Origin: Nocardioides aurantiacus | GTDB taxonomy: Bacteria; Actinomycetota; Actinomycetes; Propionibacteriales; Nocardioidaceae | Assembly (NCBI RefSeq): GCF_003752505.1 | Contig: NZ_RKHO01000001.1 | Location: 3,162,001 to 3,226,000, forward strand | DNA: 64,000 nucleotides | Reading direction: 5' to 3' | The notes under the pieces: model-generated | What the model was told of the DNA's origin: nothing | The model's input: the letters and a program-made list of their open reading frames with translations, nothing else | The model's database searches: none | Shown: positions 48,930 to 57,185 of the stretch, piece after piece | Layout of the letters: every line of letters starts with the position of its first letter | How positions within the stretch are numbered: position 1 is the stretch's first letter | Made by a program: the position numbers and the translations under genes

Positions 48930-50660
48930 TCAGCCCGGCGGCTCGCAGACGACCGTGTCGGCCGGGATGTAGTCGGTGTGGAACTTCTCGGTCCTCAGCA
49001 CCTTGGCAGAACCGGGCCGCTTGAAGTCGCGGAACACGTCGACGCTGAACCCGCCGGTGCCGGTCGCGGCTTCGCAGTCCTCGTCGTCCAGGGTGCGTGT
49101 CGCCGGCGAGGTGAAGGCGTAGCGGTCGCTCGTGCGCGACTCGACGTCCCACCGCTTGGTCGACCACATCTCCACCGTCGCGGCGCCCTGGGTGCCCGGG
49201 GTCGAGGGCGTGACCGAGGCCGTGACCAACACCCCGTGCGGGCTGTCGTTCTTGAACGACATGTCGAGCGTCGGCCAGGCCACCGTCGCCTCGCGCCCCT
49301 CGGGGTAGCGGTCGATGTAGACCGAGTGGGGCTTGTGCTCGACGTCCTGCAGCCCGGCGAAGAACATCGCGTTGAAGGTCGTGGTCGCGATCTGCGAGAC
49401 ACCGCCGCCGAGGTCCTTGCGGAAGATGCCGTCGCTGACGACGTAGCCCTCGGTGAAGCCGTTCTCGGCCGTCCGCTCCCCCACGATCCCGTTGAGGCTG
49501 AAGGTCTCGCCGGGCAGCAGCAGGGTGCCGTCGATCAGCTCGGCGGCCCGGGAGAGGTTGACGTTGCGGTACTCGGCGTACGGGAAGTTGGTGGTGAAGC
49601 TGCTGACCTTCTCGCGCACGCCCAGCTCACGGGCCTCGCCCGTGGTGAGGTCGGGTCGGGCGCGGCGGCCGTCCACCTGCAGCCGACGCTTCTCCCCGGA
49701 TGCCGTGGCGGCCTCGACGAAGCCCTCCTCCAGCTCGGCGGGGTCGAGCTCCAGCCCCGGCCGGGAGGGTACGACGCGCGGCCGGCCGTCGCGGATCTCG
49801 ACCGTCGCGTCCACCGGTGCCCGACCGACCTGCGCGACCACCGGGGCGAGCGCCTCGATCATGCGTTCGCCGTCGACCTCGGGGACGAGGTCGCCGTCGC
49901 GCTCGACCATCCGCAGGCCGCGACCGAACAGCCGCGGCGGAGCCTGCAGCTCGCGGCCCTCGAGCACCAGCGCGACCGGTCCCGACATCGCCGGCCGCGC
50001 GACGTCGCGCATCGCGGCCCGCACCTCGGCCTCGGACACGTCGGGCTCCACCTCGACGACCGGCAGCGGCACCCGGCCCCCGCGCAGGAAGCGGTCCTGC
50101 AGCAGCTGCTCGGTGGCGTCGCGGTCGACGGCGGCGCCGGCCCGCCCGATCACGGGACGCGCCTCGCCGTCGCGGAAGCGCACGGTGCCCTCGACGGCGG
50201 GACGGCGCAGCCCGTCGGTCAGGGTGTCGAGCGTGGCGTCGAGGCGGGCGCTGTCGAAGCGCACCGTGGGAGCGAGCTGGTCGCCCCCGGCGACCAGCGC
50301 CCACACGCGGGCCGGCGCGAACCGGGCACCGCCCGAGGCGCGGTCGAGGGTGTCCTCGAGGTCGAGCCGCCCACCCGCCTCACGGAGGTCGACGGGCTCG
50401 ACGCGACCGTCGGCGTAGGTGAGCCGGACCTGGCGCGCGGCCCGCTCACCCAGCTCGGACTCCAGCCGGGCCTGCGCCCGGTCACGGTCGAGGCCGCCGA
50501 CGGCGACCCCGCCCACCGAGGTGCCGCGGGGCATCCGGTCGCCGCCCCACAGCCCCACGCCGAGCCACACCAGGGCGACCAGACCGACCAGACCGACGCC
50601 GCCGAGCGCGGCGCGGCGACGCCGAGCGGGTCCACGCGACGTCGGGTGCTCCTCGGCCAC
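48930..50660 (-). CDS. VanW-family membrane-anchored protein
   Basis: 576 residues. One N-terminal membrane helix (about 18-38), two YoaR-like putative peptidoglycan-binding domains (about 45-330), and a VanW domain (about 345-480: NVNLSRAAELIDGTLLLPGETFSLNGIVG ... LGGGVSQIATTTFNAMFFAGL), ending in a G5-like tail. VanW proteins are linked to glycopeptide resistance clusters but their role is not known; a cell-wall function is likely. GTG start; mshB ends 3 bp upstream, suggesting co-transcription. Confidence 0.92.
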   Translation of the reverse strand: MAEEHPTSRGPARRRRAALGGVGLVGLVALVWLGVGLWGGDRMPRGTSVGGVAVGGLDRDRAQARLESELGERAARQVRLTYADGRVEPVDLREAGGRLDLEDTLDRASGGARFAPARVWALVAGGDQLAPTVRFDSARLDATLDTLTDGLRRPAVEGTVRFRDGEARPVIGRAGAAVDRDATEQLLQDRFLRGGRVPLPVVEVEPDVSEAEVRAAMRDVARPAMSGPVALVLEGRELQAPPRLFGRGLRMVERDGDLVPEVDGERMIEALAPVVAQVGRAPVDATVEIRDGRPRVVPSRPGLELDPAELEEGFVEAATASGEKRRLQVDGRRARPDLTTGEARELGVREKVSSFTTNFPYAEYRNVNLSRAAELIDGTLLLPGETFSLNGIVGERTAENGFTEGYVVSDGIFRKDLGGGVSQIATTTFNAMFFAGLQDVEHKPHSVYIDRYPEGREATVAWPTLDMSFKNDSPHGVLVTASVTPSTPGTQGAATVEMWSTKRWDVESRTSDRYAFTSPATRTLDDEDCEAATGTGGFSVDVFRDFKRPGSAKVLRTEKFHTDYIPADTVVCEPPG

Positions 50661-50662
50661 GC

Positions 50663-51568
50663 TCAGACCAGCCCGGCGAAGAGGTCGTCCTCGAGCGCGT
50701 CGCCCTCGGTCGGTGCGGGGACTCCCTTGGCGATGCGGAAGTACTCCGTGCCCCAGATGTTGGCGCCCTGGTTGTTCGACAGCGCGAAGAACGGGCCGTC
50801 CACGGCGATCTGGGTGCGGTGGGCCTTGAGCGCCTCGGTCTTGGCGGCGGCGTAGTCGGTCGCGTCGACGGCCGCAGTCAGCGCCGCGTCGGGGACCATG
50901 AACGCCGGCAGGTCACCGTCGGGCTCCATGCCCTCGAAGGTGGTGGTGTCGCCCGCGTCGCGCAGCGCGCGCAGGCCCTCGCGGACCTTCTCGGCCGACA
51001 TCGCGCCCCAGTAGACCTTGGCCACGTCGTGGTGCTCGCCGAGGTCGGGGCGGTAGGAGGGCACGGCGGCGAGGGCCACGGCGTACGTCGCGACGCGGTG
51101 GGCCTGCACGTGGTCGGGGTGGCCGTAGCCGCCGAACTCGTCGTAGGTGACCAGCACCTGCGGTCGCACCTCGCGGATCACCTCGACCAGCAGCGTGGCC
51201 GCCTCGGTCAGGTCGGCGTGCCAGAACGCGTTGGCGGGCACGTCGTCGGCGGCCACCGCGTGGCCGTCGGCGTGCCACTGCATGCCGGAGTCGCGGAACC
51301 GGCCGAAGCCGCCGAGGTAGCGGTGGTCGGTGACGCCCAGGGCCTTCATCGCGTTGGCCAGCTCACCGCGGCGGTGCTCGCCGAGGCCGTCGTCACGGTC
51401 GGCGGCGAGGTGCTCGAGCTCGGGCACCAGGATCTCGCCCATCTCGCCGCCGGTGCAGGTCACCAGGGTGACGCCGACCCCCTCGGCGACGTAGCGGGCC
51501 ATGGTCGCGCCCTGCCCGATGCTCTCGTCGTCGGGGTGGGCGTGCACGAGAAGCAGGTGCTTGTCCAT
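50663..51568 (-). CDS. mshB: Mycothiol deacetylase (GlcNAc-inositol deacetylase)
   Basis: 301 residues. AHPDDES (His11, Asp14) and GGYGHPDHVQAH (150-153) are the zinc ligands and catalytic motif of MshB. It removes the acetyl group from GlcNAc-Ins in mycothiol synthesis, the main low-molecular thiol of actinobacteria. ATG start with TAGGCT 6 nt upstream, although that -10 lies at the very end of the previous minus-strand gene. Confidence 0.95.
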   Translation of the reverse strand: MDKHLLLVHAHPDDESIGQGATMARYVAEGVGVTLVTCTGGEMGEILVPELEHLAADRDDGLGEHRRGELANAMKALGVTDHRYLGGFGRFRDSGMQWHADGHAVAADDVPANAFWHADLTEAATLLVEVIREVRPQVLVTYDEFGGYGHPDHVQAHRVATYAVALAAVPSYRPDLGEHHDVAKVYWGAMSAEKVREGLRALRDAGDTTTFEGMEPDGDLPAFMVPDAALTAAVDATDYAAAKTEALKAHRTQIAVDGPFFALSNNQGANIWGTEYFRIAKGVPAPTEGDALEDDLFAGLV

Positions 51569-51572
51569 GCCC

Positions 51573-51884
51573 TCAGCCTAGGCGTGGGTCCCGACGGTCC
51601 CCCGGGGTGTCGCGGTGCAGCCGCCTCGGCGCCTGCGGCAGCACGAGCGGCGCGGGCGGCGGTGGGGCCGCCTCCTCCTCGAGCCAGCCCTCGTGGGCCT
51701 CCACCAGCAGCTCCAGCATCACCGCCGGGGCATCGGTCACGACCACCCACGGGTGGTCCTCGTCGTCGTCCTCGCCGGCCAGCGGCTGGCGGGCGACCTC
51801 GGCCTCGAAGCCGTCGCGGCGCAGCCGCTCGGCGGCCCGGCGGGCGTCGTCGCCGTCGAAGAAGACGCCCCGCACCCCGGCCAC
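51573..51884 (-). CDS. Short acidic protein, function unknown
   Basis: 103 residues: VFFDGDDARRAAERLRRDGFEAEV then HPWVVVTDAPAVMLELLVEAHEGWLEEE and a Pro-rich basic tail. The alternation of helix and strand resembles the RraB/RNase E inhibitor-like fold, weakly. GTG start abuts the Nudix gene stop (0-bp gap), so it is part of a Nudix-this-mshB run. Confidence 0.6.
   Translation of the reverse strand: MAGVRGVFFDGDDARRAAERLRRDGFEAEVARQPLAGEDDDEDHPWVVVTDAPAVMLELLVEAHEGWLEEEAAPPPPAPLVLPQAPRRLHRDTPGDRRDPRLG
51575..51580 (-). promoter_or_regulatory. Predicted -10 (TAGGCT) for mshB
   Basis: TAGGCT, 6 nt before the ATG at 51568 and inside the last codons of the upstream gene. Confidence 0.5.
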
Positions 51885-52259
51885 CTAGAGCCACCCCCGC
51901 ACGAGGTCCAGGAACGGTCGGTCGCCCTCGAGCCAGCCGACCTCCTCGAGCTGGTCGGCCGCCAGCCAGCGCACGGCGTCGTGCTCCTGCGGCACCGGCT
52001 CGCCGTCGACGAGGTCGGCGACCACGACGTGCAGCACCAGCGGCCACGCGAGCGGCACCTGGCGCGGGAGCACGCCGACGCAGCGGACCTCGCAGCCGAG
52101 CTCCTCGCGCACCTCGCGGACGCCGGCCTGCTCGAGGGTCTCGCCCGGGGCGACCTTGCCGCCGGGGAGCTCCCAGCGGCCGGCCAACGCCACGGGTGCC
52201 GTACGCCGCGCCGCCAGGACCCGCCCCCCGGCGCGCACCGCCACTCCCACCACGCTCAC
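51885..52259 (-). CDS. MutT-type Nudix hydrolase
   Basis: 124 residues. GGKVAPGETLEQAGVREVREELG fits the Nudix box Gx5Ex7REUxEExGU with all Glu residues present; RWELPGG before it and the short C-terminal helix match 8-oxo-dGTP pyrophosphatases. Probably cleans oxidised nucleotides; the exact substrate is not determinable. GTG start with TACGAT 7 nt upstream; shares a 35-bp divergent gap with the plus-strand gene. Confidence 0.9.
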   Translation of the reverse strand: MSVVGVAVRAGGRVLAARRTAPVALAGRWELPGGKVAPGETLEQAGVREVREELGCEVRCVGVLPRQVPLAWPLVLHVVVADLVDGEPVPQEHDAVRWLAADQLEEVGWLEGDRPFLDLVRGWL

Positions 52260-52266
52260 GACGACG

Positions 52267-52272
52267 ATCGTA
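52267..52272 (-). promoter_or_regulatory. Predicted -10 (TACGAT) for Nudix gene
   Basis: TACGAT, 7 nt before the GTG at 52259; leaderless spacing. Confidence 0.5.
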
Positions 52273-52282
52273 GGCGGGCTCC

Positions 52283-52288
52283 TAGATT
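52283..52288 (+). promoter_or_regulatory. Predicted -10 (TAGATT) for 52295 gene
   Basis: TAGATT, 6 nt before the GTG at 52295; near-consensus, leaderless spacing. Confidence 0.6.
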
Positions 52289-52294
52289 GGGGCC

Positions 52295-53326
52295 GTGACC
52301 ATCCACCTGCGCCGCACCGACGAGAACGTCGACGAGATCGAGGCCGTCGCCTCCCAGCTCGGCCGTCGCGTGGGGGTGGCCGGGCTGCTGCCGCACCTCA
52401 ACCGGCAGGCCGAGCTCGCCCGCGTCCCCGGGCGGGCCGTGGAGTGGGGCTGGACCTGGCAGCCCAGCGACGTGCGCAACCGCCGCTGGTGGCCGCAGGG
52501 CATCACCACCTCCGCCGACGCCGACGACCCCGCCGTCACCGCGGGCAGCCGGCTCGTGGTGGTCAGCTGGTACGCCCACGAGGTCGACGGGCAGCACCAC
52601 GGCAGCAGGATCACGGTCGTGGACCTCGACACGCTGCGCTACCGCCACGTGCTCCTGGTCGAGCCGGTCGTGGACCGTCACGGCCGGGCACGGTTGAGGC
52701 CGGTGCAGGTGCACGCGGGCGGACTGGTGTGGTGGGGCCCCTACCTGCACGTGGCCGGCACGCGGCGCGGCCTGGTCAGCTGCCGCCTCGACGACCTGGT
52801 GCGGGTCGACGACGTCGAGGACGCGCTCGGCTACCGCTACGTGCTCCCGGTGCGCTTCGCCTACCGGGCCGAGCACGACGACGACACCGAGGAGATGCGC
52901 TACTCCTTCTGCTCGCTGGACCGCGGCGCCGACCCGCCGCAGCTGCTGGCCGGCGAGTACGCCCACGGCAGCGACCAGACCCGGCGCATCGCGCACTTCC
53001 CCCTCGACCCCGAGACGCACCTGCTCAGCACCACCGAGGACGGTCGCTGCTCGGCGCTGCAGCTGCACGACAGCGGCCTGGGCCAGATGCAGGGCGCCGC
53101 AGTGGTCGGCGACACCTACTACGTCACCAGCAGCCGGGGCCGGTTCCGCCACGGCACGTTGTACGTCGGCCGGCCGGGCCGCTTCCGGGGCTTCCCGGGC
53201 GCCCTGCCGATCGGGCCCGAGGACATCGCCTACTGGCCCGAGCTCGACCTGCTGTGGTCGGTCACCGAGCACCCGGGGCGGCGCTTCGTGTTCGCGATGC
53301 GCCGCGGCACGGTCGACATGGGCTGA
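52295..53326 (+). CDS. Predicted beta-propeller-like protein, unrecognised
   Basis: 343 residues, no signal peptide or membrane helix. Blade-like repeats are visible: WWPQGITTSADADD, RLVVVSWYAHEVDGQHHGSRITVVDLDTLRYRHVLLV, VHAGGLVWWGPYLHVAGTRRGLVSCRLDDLV, QGAAVVGDTYYVTSSRG and PEDIAYWPELDLLWSVTEHPGRRFVFA. Trp-rich and rich in His/Asp. I cannot name the family; a cytoplasmic propeller is an inference from the strand pattern. GTG start is well fixed by TAGATT. Confidence 0.75.
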   Translation: MTIHLRRTDENVDEIEAVASQLGRRVGVAGLLPHLNRQAELARVPGRAVEWGWTWQPSDVRNRRWWPQGITTSADADDPAVTAGSRLVVVSWYAHEVDGQHHGSRITVVDLDTLRYRHVLLVEPVVDRHGRARLRPVQVHAGGLVWWGPYLHVAGTRRGLVSCRLDDLVRVDDVEDALGYRYVLPVRFAYRAEHDDDTEEMRYSFCSLDRGADPPQLLAGEYAHGSDQTRRIAHFPLDPETHLLSTTEDGRCSALQLHDSGLGQMQGAAVVGDTYYVTSSRGRFRHGTLYVGRPGRFRGFPGALPIGPEDIAYWPELDLLWSVTEHPGRRFVFAMRRGTVDMG

Positions 53327-53342
53327 CCGGCCCGGCCCCGAG

Positions 53343-53358
53343 GGGACCGGTCGGTCCC
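53343..53358. terminator. Small hairpin between convergent genes
   Basis: GGGACC and GGTCCC with a 4-nt loop, 17 bp past the plus-strand stop and 3 bp past the minus-strand stop. It could serve both directions; no U-tract. Confidence 0.35.
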
Positions 53359-53360
53359 GG

Positions 53361-54776
53361 TCAGGCCGCGGGGGTGCCCTGGCAGAGCTGCTCGAGCCTC
53401 ACCAGGGTCCCGTCGGGGAGCACCACGGTGCCCTCGGCCTCGCCCAGCGTGAGCTGCGGGTGGGTGGCCGCGTCGACCGGCGCGGGCTCCGGCAGCGCCG
53501 GGTCGGGCTCCACGCACACCGGCAGGTCGGCGAGCGCCGGGACCGCCGGGGCCGGCGTCGGCTCCGGGTCGGGCGTCGGCGTCGGGTCGGGAGTGGGCTT
53601 CGGGTCGGGGGTCGGCGTCGGGCTGCCGGGCTCGGTGGGCGCCGGGCCGGCCGGGTCGCTCGGGGACGGCGTGCCGCCCGGGGTCGCCGGGGTCGTCGGG
53701 GTGGCCGGGGTGCTCGGCGAGGTGCCCGGGGTCGCCGGGTCGCTCGGGGTGGTGCCGGGCGTGCTCGGGGTGGTGCCGGGGGCGCTCGGGGAGGTGCCGG
53801 GGGCGCTCGGGGTCGCGCCGGGGGTGCCGGGCGAGGCCGGGCCGGAGGGCGTCGGCCGCGAGGGCGTGCCGACGGCGCTGCCGCTGCCGGTGCTGCCGGA
53901 GGTCCTCGTGCTCGTGGGGCGCGACTCGCGGGCCCCGACCGGGACGGGACGGACGGCCTCGGCGACGTCGACGCGCGACGCCTCGACCGGGGTCGAGACG
54001 GCCCAGGACGAGAAGGCCGGCATCGAGGTCAGCTGGTCGAGCTCGGCGGCGTCGAAGGTGGTCTTCCAGCGCAGCACCTGGGAGAGGTAGGCCTGCGAGC
54101 GGTTGTAGGAGAGCACCGCGTCGCGGAGGTCGGCGTCCTGGGCCAGGTCGCGGCCCTCGCCGCACAGGTAGACCATGGCGCCGCCGGCGGCGTCGTAGAT
54201 GCTCTGCGGGTCGCGGGTGCCGTCGGCGTCGAGGTCGACGCCCACCGAGCGCCAGGTCGAGGGCAGGAACTGCAGCGGCCCGAGGGCCCGGTCGAACTTC
54301 CGGTCGCCGTCGAGCTGGCCCTTGTCGGTGTCGGCCACGGCCGTGAACGCGCCGCCGTCCAGGCGCGGGCCGACGAGGGCGGGGGTGACCCGGTGGCCCT
54401 CGTCCATCGCCCGGCCGACGAGGTTGCCGCTCTCGACCTGGCCGATGGCGGCGAGCAGCGGGACGGTCAGGTGGCAGCGCTCGGGGGCGAGCGCGGCGGC
54501 GCGGGTGTAGGCGTCCAGGACGACCGAGGAGAGCCGGTCGGGGGCGACCCCGGTGGGGGCGGCCCCGGACGCCCAGGAGCGAGCACCGGTGGCGGCGGGG
54601 ACGACCACGGCGTCGGGGAGCGGGACGTCCGTGGTGGCGGTCGAGGTGGCGGTGGGGACGGTCTCGGCGGCGGCCTGCTCGGGCTGCAGCGCGGTGGGGC
54701 CCTGGCTGGAGGACGCCACGGGAGCGGCGAGCAGCGCGCATCCCAGCAGTCCGGCCACGGTCGTTCGACGGCTCAT
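53361..54776 (-). CDS. Secreted transglycosylase with Pro/Thr repeat region
   Basis: 471 residues. Signal peptide (TTVAGLLGCALLAAPVASSS), then a lytic transglycosylase domain at about 85-265: IGQVESGNLVGRA with the catalytic Glu, LGPLQFLPSTWRSVGVDLDADG and DAAGGAMVYLCGEGRDL. Residues ~315-415 are degenerate PGTTPS/PTPDP repeats, a flexible wall-spanning stalk, followed by a short conserved tail. Cuts peptidoglycan glycan strands. ATG 54776 preferred; a GTG five codons earlier is possible. Confidence 0.9.
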   Translation of the reverse strand: MSRRTTVAGLLGCALLAAPVASSSQGPTALQPEQAAAETVPTATSTATTDVPLPDAVVVPAATGARSWASGAAPTGVAPDRLSSVVLDAYTRAAALAPERCHLTVPLLAAIGQVESGNLVGRAMDEGHRVTPALVGPRLDGGAFTAVADTDKGQLDGDRKFDRALGPLQFLPSTWRSVGVDLDADGTRDPQSIYDAAGGAMVYLCGEGRDLAQDADLRDAVLSYNRSQAYLSQVLRWKTTFDAAELDQLTSMPAFSSWAVSTPVEASRVDVAEAVRPVPVGARESRPTSTRTSGSTGSGSAVGTPSRPTPSGPASPGTPGATPSAPGTSPSAPGTTPSTPGTTPSDPATPGTSPSTPATPTTPATPGGTPSPSDPAGPAPTEPGSPTPTPDPKPTPDPTPTPDPEPTPAPAVPALADLPVCVEPDPALPEPAPVDAATHPQLTLGEAEGTVVLPDGTLVRLEQLCQGTPAA

Positions 54777-54948
54777 GCCCCGAGTCTCCACCTTTGTCCT
54801 GATTTACGGGCCTTTTTGCCCGGGTTCGAGCCTCTATCTTGCGGTGCTCCGGGTCACAGCGGAACACCCACAGGGCCAACACGCGGCAAACAGGCACCGG
54901 ATCGTGACGGGCGACTAGACCGGCCCCGGGACGCATGTGACGCGTGGG

Positions 54949-55812
54949 TCAGGAAGGGGTCCGAGGGGCGCGTGGGAGGAGCGCCAGCTGCCGCGCCTGG
55001 GCGACGAGATGGCCCGCCTCGTCCCAGATCTCGCAGTCCTCCTCGAAGCTCCCACCGGCGACGGTCCGGGTCGCGTGGCGCACCCGCAGCCAGCCGTCCA
55101 CCGGACGCTGCCGCACGTGCACGGTGAGCTCCACCGTGGGGGCCCACCCGGGCAGGCCCAGGTCGAAGCTCACCGGCGGCAGGGCGTCGGCGACGACGAG
55201 CAGCGACCAGGGGTCGGGCGGGCGGTGGTCGGCCAGACGCAGCCAGCCCTGGACCACGCCGGCCCGGCTGGGTCGCCCGACCGCCCAACCGGCGTACGCC
55301 GGGTCGAGGCGGAGGTCCAGCCGCTGCATCAGGGGCGGCGCGAGGCGGGCGCCGTCAGGGTCGTCGGCGGCACTGACGCACTCCTCGACCGGTGGCAGGT
55401 CGACGGGCGCAGGCTCGCGGCGTACGGCCTCGAGGGCCGCGTCGGACGCCGGGGCGCCGCCCGCCTCGACCGTGCCCAGGACCGCCAGCACCGTCAGTCG
55501 GTCGACCTCGACGCCGTCCTGCTCCTGGCTCAGCGTCGCCGCCACCGTCGAACGACGGCCGCCGGTGCGCAGCACACGGGTGCGGACCGTGGCCGGGCCG
55601 GGCACGCTGGGCGAGAGGTAGTAGCCGCTCGTGCTCACCGGGTCGAGGTGGCCGACCCCGGCGAGCTCGGCGCGCAGCGCGGCGGTCGCCACGGCCAGCA
55701 CGTAGCCACCGTTGACCCCGCCGCCGACGACCCAGCCGGGGTCGAGGTGGGCGGCGTACGCGCCCGCGCCGAGGGACGTGACGGCGGCGGTGCGATCGAG
55801 CTCGTGGGTCAT
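54949..55812 (-). CDS. Acyl-CoA thioesterase-like protein (double hotdog)
   Basis: 287 residues, TesB-like acyl-CoA thioesterase II fold: VGGGVNGGYVLAVATAAL in the first hotdog, VSTSGYYLSPSVPGPATVRT, and a second hotdog with WLRLADHRPPDPWSLLVVADALPPVSF ... VELTVHVRQRPVDGWLRVRHATRTVAGGSFEEDCEIWDEAG. Would hydrolyse acyl-CoA, chain length unknown. ATG start with TAGCCT 7 nt upstream. The 172 bp between it and the transglycosylase gene hold only a 5-bp hairpin CGGGC/GCCCG around AAAAAG at about 54810. Confidence 0.88.
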   Translation of the reverse strand: MTHELDRTAAVTSLGAGAYAAHLDPGWVVGGGVNGGYVLAVATAALRAELAGVGHLDPVSTSGYYLSPSVPGPATVRTRVLRTGGRRSTVAATLSQEQDGVEVDRLTVLAVLGTVEAGGAPASDAALEAVRREPAPVDLPPVEECVSAADDPDGARLAPPLMQRLDLRLDPAYAGWAVGRPSRAGVVQGWLRLADHRPPDPWSLLVVADALPPVSFDLGLPGWAPTVELTVHVRQRPVDGWLRVRHATRTVAGGSFEEDCEIWDEAGHLVAQARQLALLPRAPRTPS

Positions 55813-55819
55813 GGCCGCA

Positions 55820-55825
55820 AGGCTA
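55820..55825 (-). promoter_or_regulatory. Predicted -10 (TAGCCT) for thioesterase gene
   Basis: TAGCCT, 7 nt before the ATG at 55812; leaderless spacing. Confidence 0.5.
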
Positions 55826-55885
55826 GAGGCGCCCGTGGTGGGGGCAGCGGTCGGTCGACCCCTTCACCTGGGGCCCCGGCCCGCC

Positions 55886-55891
55886 TAGATT
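55886..55891 (+). promoter_or_regulatory. Possible -10 (TAGATT) for histidine kinase gene
   Basis: TAGATT 48 nt before the GTG at 55940, so here the message would have a leader of about 40 nt with a GGAGAGG ribosome site. Confidence 0.4.
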
Positions 55892-55939
55892 GGGAGGGCT
55901 GGCCACCGGGCATCGCGACGGGGCCACGGGGGTGGAGAG

Positions 55940-57136
55940 GTGACGGCGATGGATTCCTCCGGGGCTGCACCGGCAGCGGTCGACGACGTCCTCCGCGTCC
56001 TCGCGGGGCCCGACGACGTCGACCTGCAGGACCTGCTGCGGCTCGCGGCCGTGCTGTGCGACGCCGAGGCCGCGGGAATGACCATCCGCCGCCAGGACTG
56101 CTTCCACGTCCCGCTGACCTTCGGCATCGAGCCCTTCGTCTGTCCCGCCGACGACACCTTCTGCGCCACGGTGATGGACCGCGACGAGGTGGTCGTGGTC
56201 CCCGACGCGCAGGAGCGCGCCGAGTTCCGCACCATCAGCTGGGTCGACGGCACCCGGGCCAGCACCCGCTTCTACGCCTCCGCCCCGCTGCACTCCCCCG
56301 ACGGCGGCTCGCTGGGACGGCTGTGCGTCATCGACCCGCGCCCGCACGACCTCGGACCGTTGCAGCGCCGGTCGCTCGGGACCCTGGCCGCGAGCGTGAC
56401 CCAGCTGATCGAGCTGCGGCTGCGTCGCGAGACCGACCTGGGCACGAGCCGCCCCGAGGGCGAGGCCGCCACCACGGTCGTCAGCCAGATCGCCGCCGAG
56501 CTCAGCCACGACATGCGGGTCCCCCTCGCGGCGCTGACCGCGGGGGTGGAGCTGTTGGAGGACCAGCTGGCCGACCACCGGACCCCGACCGTCGACACCC
56601 TCCTGGAGCGGATGCGCAGCTCGGCCGGCCGGCTGCTGCGGATGCTCGAGCAGAACCTCGACCTCGACCCCGCCGAGACCCGGCGCACGAGCACCGACGT
56701 CGACCTCGGCCGCGTGGTGGAGCGGCTCGTCGCCGACTCCGCCCACGTGCTGGACCCCGTCGGCGCGGTCGTGGAGACCCGGAACCTGCCGGTCGTCCGG
56801 GCCGACCCCGACGCGATGTACGCCGTCCTCCAGAACCTGCTGGGCAACGCCGTGAAGTTCGCCCGTCCCGACGTGGCGCCCTGGATCCGCGTGACCGCGC
56901 GGCGCCGCCCCGGGGGCTACCGGATCGCGGTGCGCGACAACGGCGTCGGCATCCCCGACGAGCGGCGGGCGCAGGCGTTCGCGCTGTTCCAGCGGGGCGA
57001 CCACGACGTCGAGGGCCACGGCATCGGGCTGGCCACGGTCTCGCGGCTGGTCCGGGCCCACAGGGGCGACGTCGGCATCGACGCGGTGCCCGAGGGCGGC
57101 ACCGAGGTGTGGTTCGAGCTGCCCGACGAGCCCTGA
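55940..57136 (+). CDS. Soluble sensor histidine kinase with GAF domain
   Basis: 398 residues, no membrane helix. GAF domain at about 20-160 (LLRLAAVLCDAEAAGMTIRRQD ... YASAPLHSPDGGSLGRLCVIDPRP), H-box AELSHDMRVPLAAL with phospho-acceptor His near 190, N-box NLLGNAVKFARPD, G1 DNGVGIPDERRAQAF and G2 GHGIGLATVSRL. No response regulator neighbours it, so it is an orphan kinase. GTG start. Signal unknown; Cys and His within the GAF domain could bind a cofactor. Confidence 0.9.
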   Translation: MTAMDSSGAAPAAVDDVLRVLAGPDDVDLQDLLRLAAVLCDAEAAGMTIRRQDCFHVPLTFGIEPFVCPADDTFCATVMDRDEVVVVPDAQERAEFRTISWVDGTRASTRFYASAPLHSPDGGSLGRLCVIDPRPHDLGPLQRRSLGTLAASVTQLIELRLRRETDLGTSRPEGEAATTVVSQIAAELSHDMRVPLAALTAGVELLEDQLADHRTPTVDTLLERMRSSAGRLLRMLEQNLDLDPAETRRTSTDVDLGRVVERLVADSAHVLDPVGAVVETRNLPVVRADPDAMYAVLQNLLGNAVKFARPDVAPWIRVTARRRPGGYRIAVRDNGVGIPDERRAQAFALFQRGDHDVEGHGIGLATVSRLVRAHRGDVGIDAVPEGGTEVWFELPDEP

Positions 57137-57173
57137 GGACCACACCCGACCGACGGCCTCGCGCCCGGCTGGC

Positions 57174-57179
57174 TACCGT
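57174..57179 (+). promoter_or_regulatory. Predicted -10 (TACCGT) for aldo/keto reductase
   Basis: TACCGT, 6 nt before the ATG at 57186; leaderless spacing. Confidence 0.45.
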
Positions 57180-57185
57180 CGCGGC

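Noticed and set aside
54792-54948. c-di-AMP (ydaO) riboswitch before the transglycosylase gene
   Set aside because: Such riboswitches often precede wall hydrolases, but none of the conserved ydaO core sequence could be recognised; only a weak 5-bp hairpin is present.
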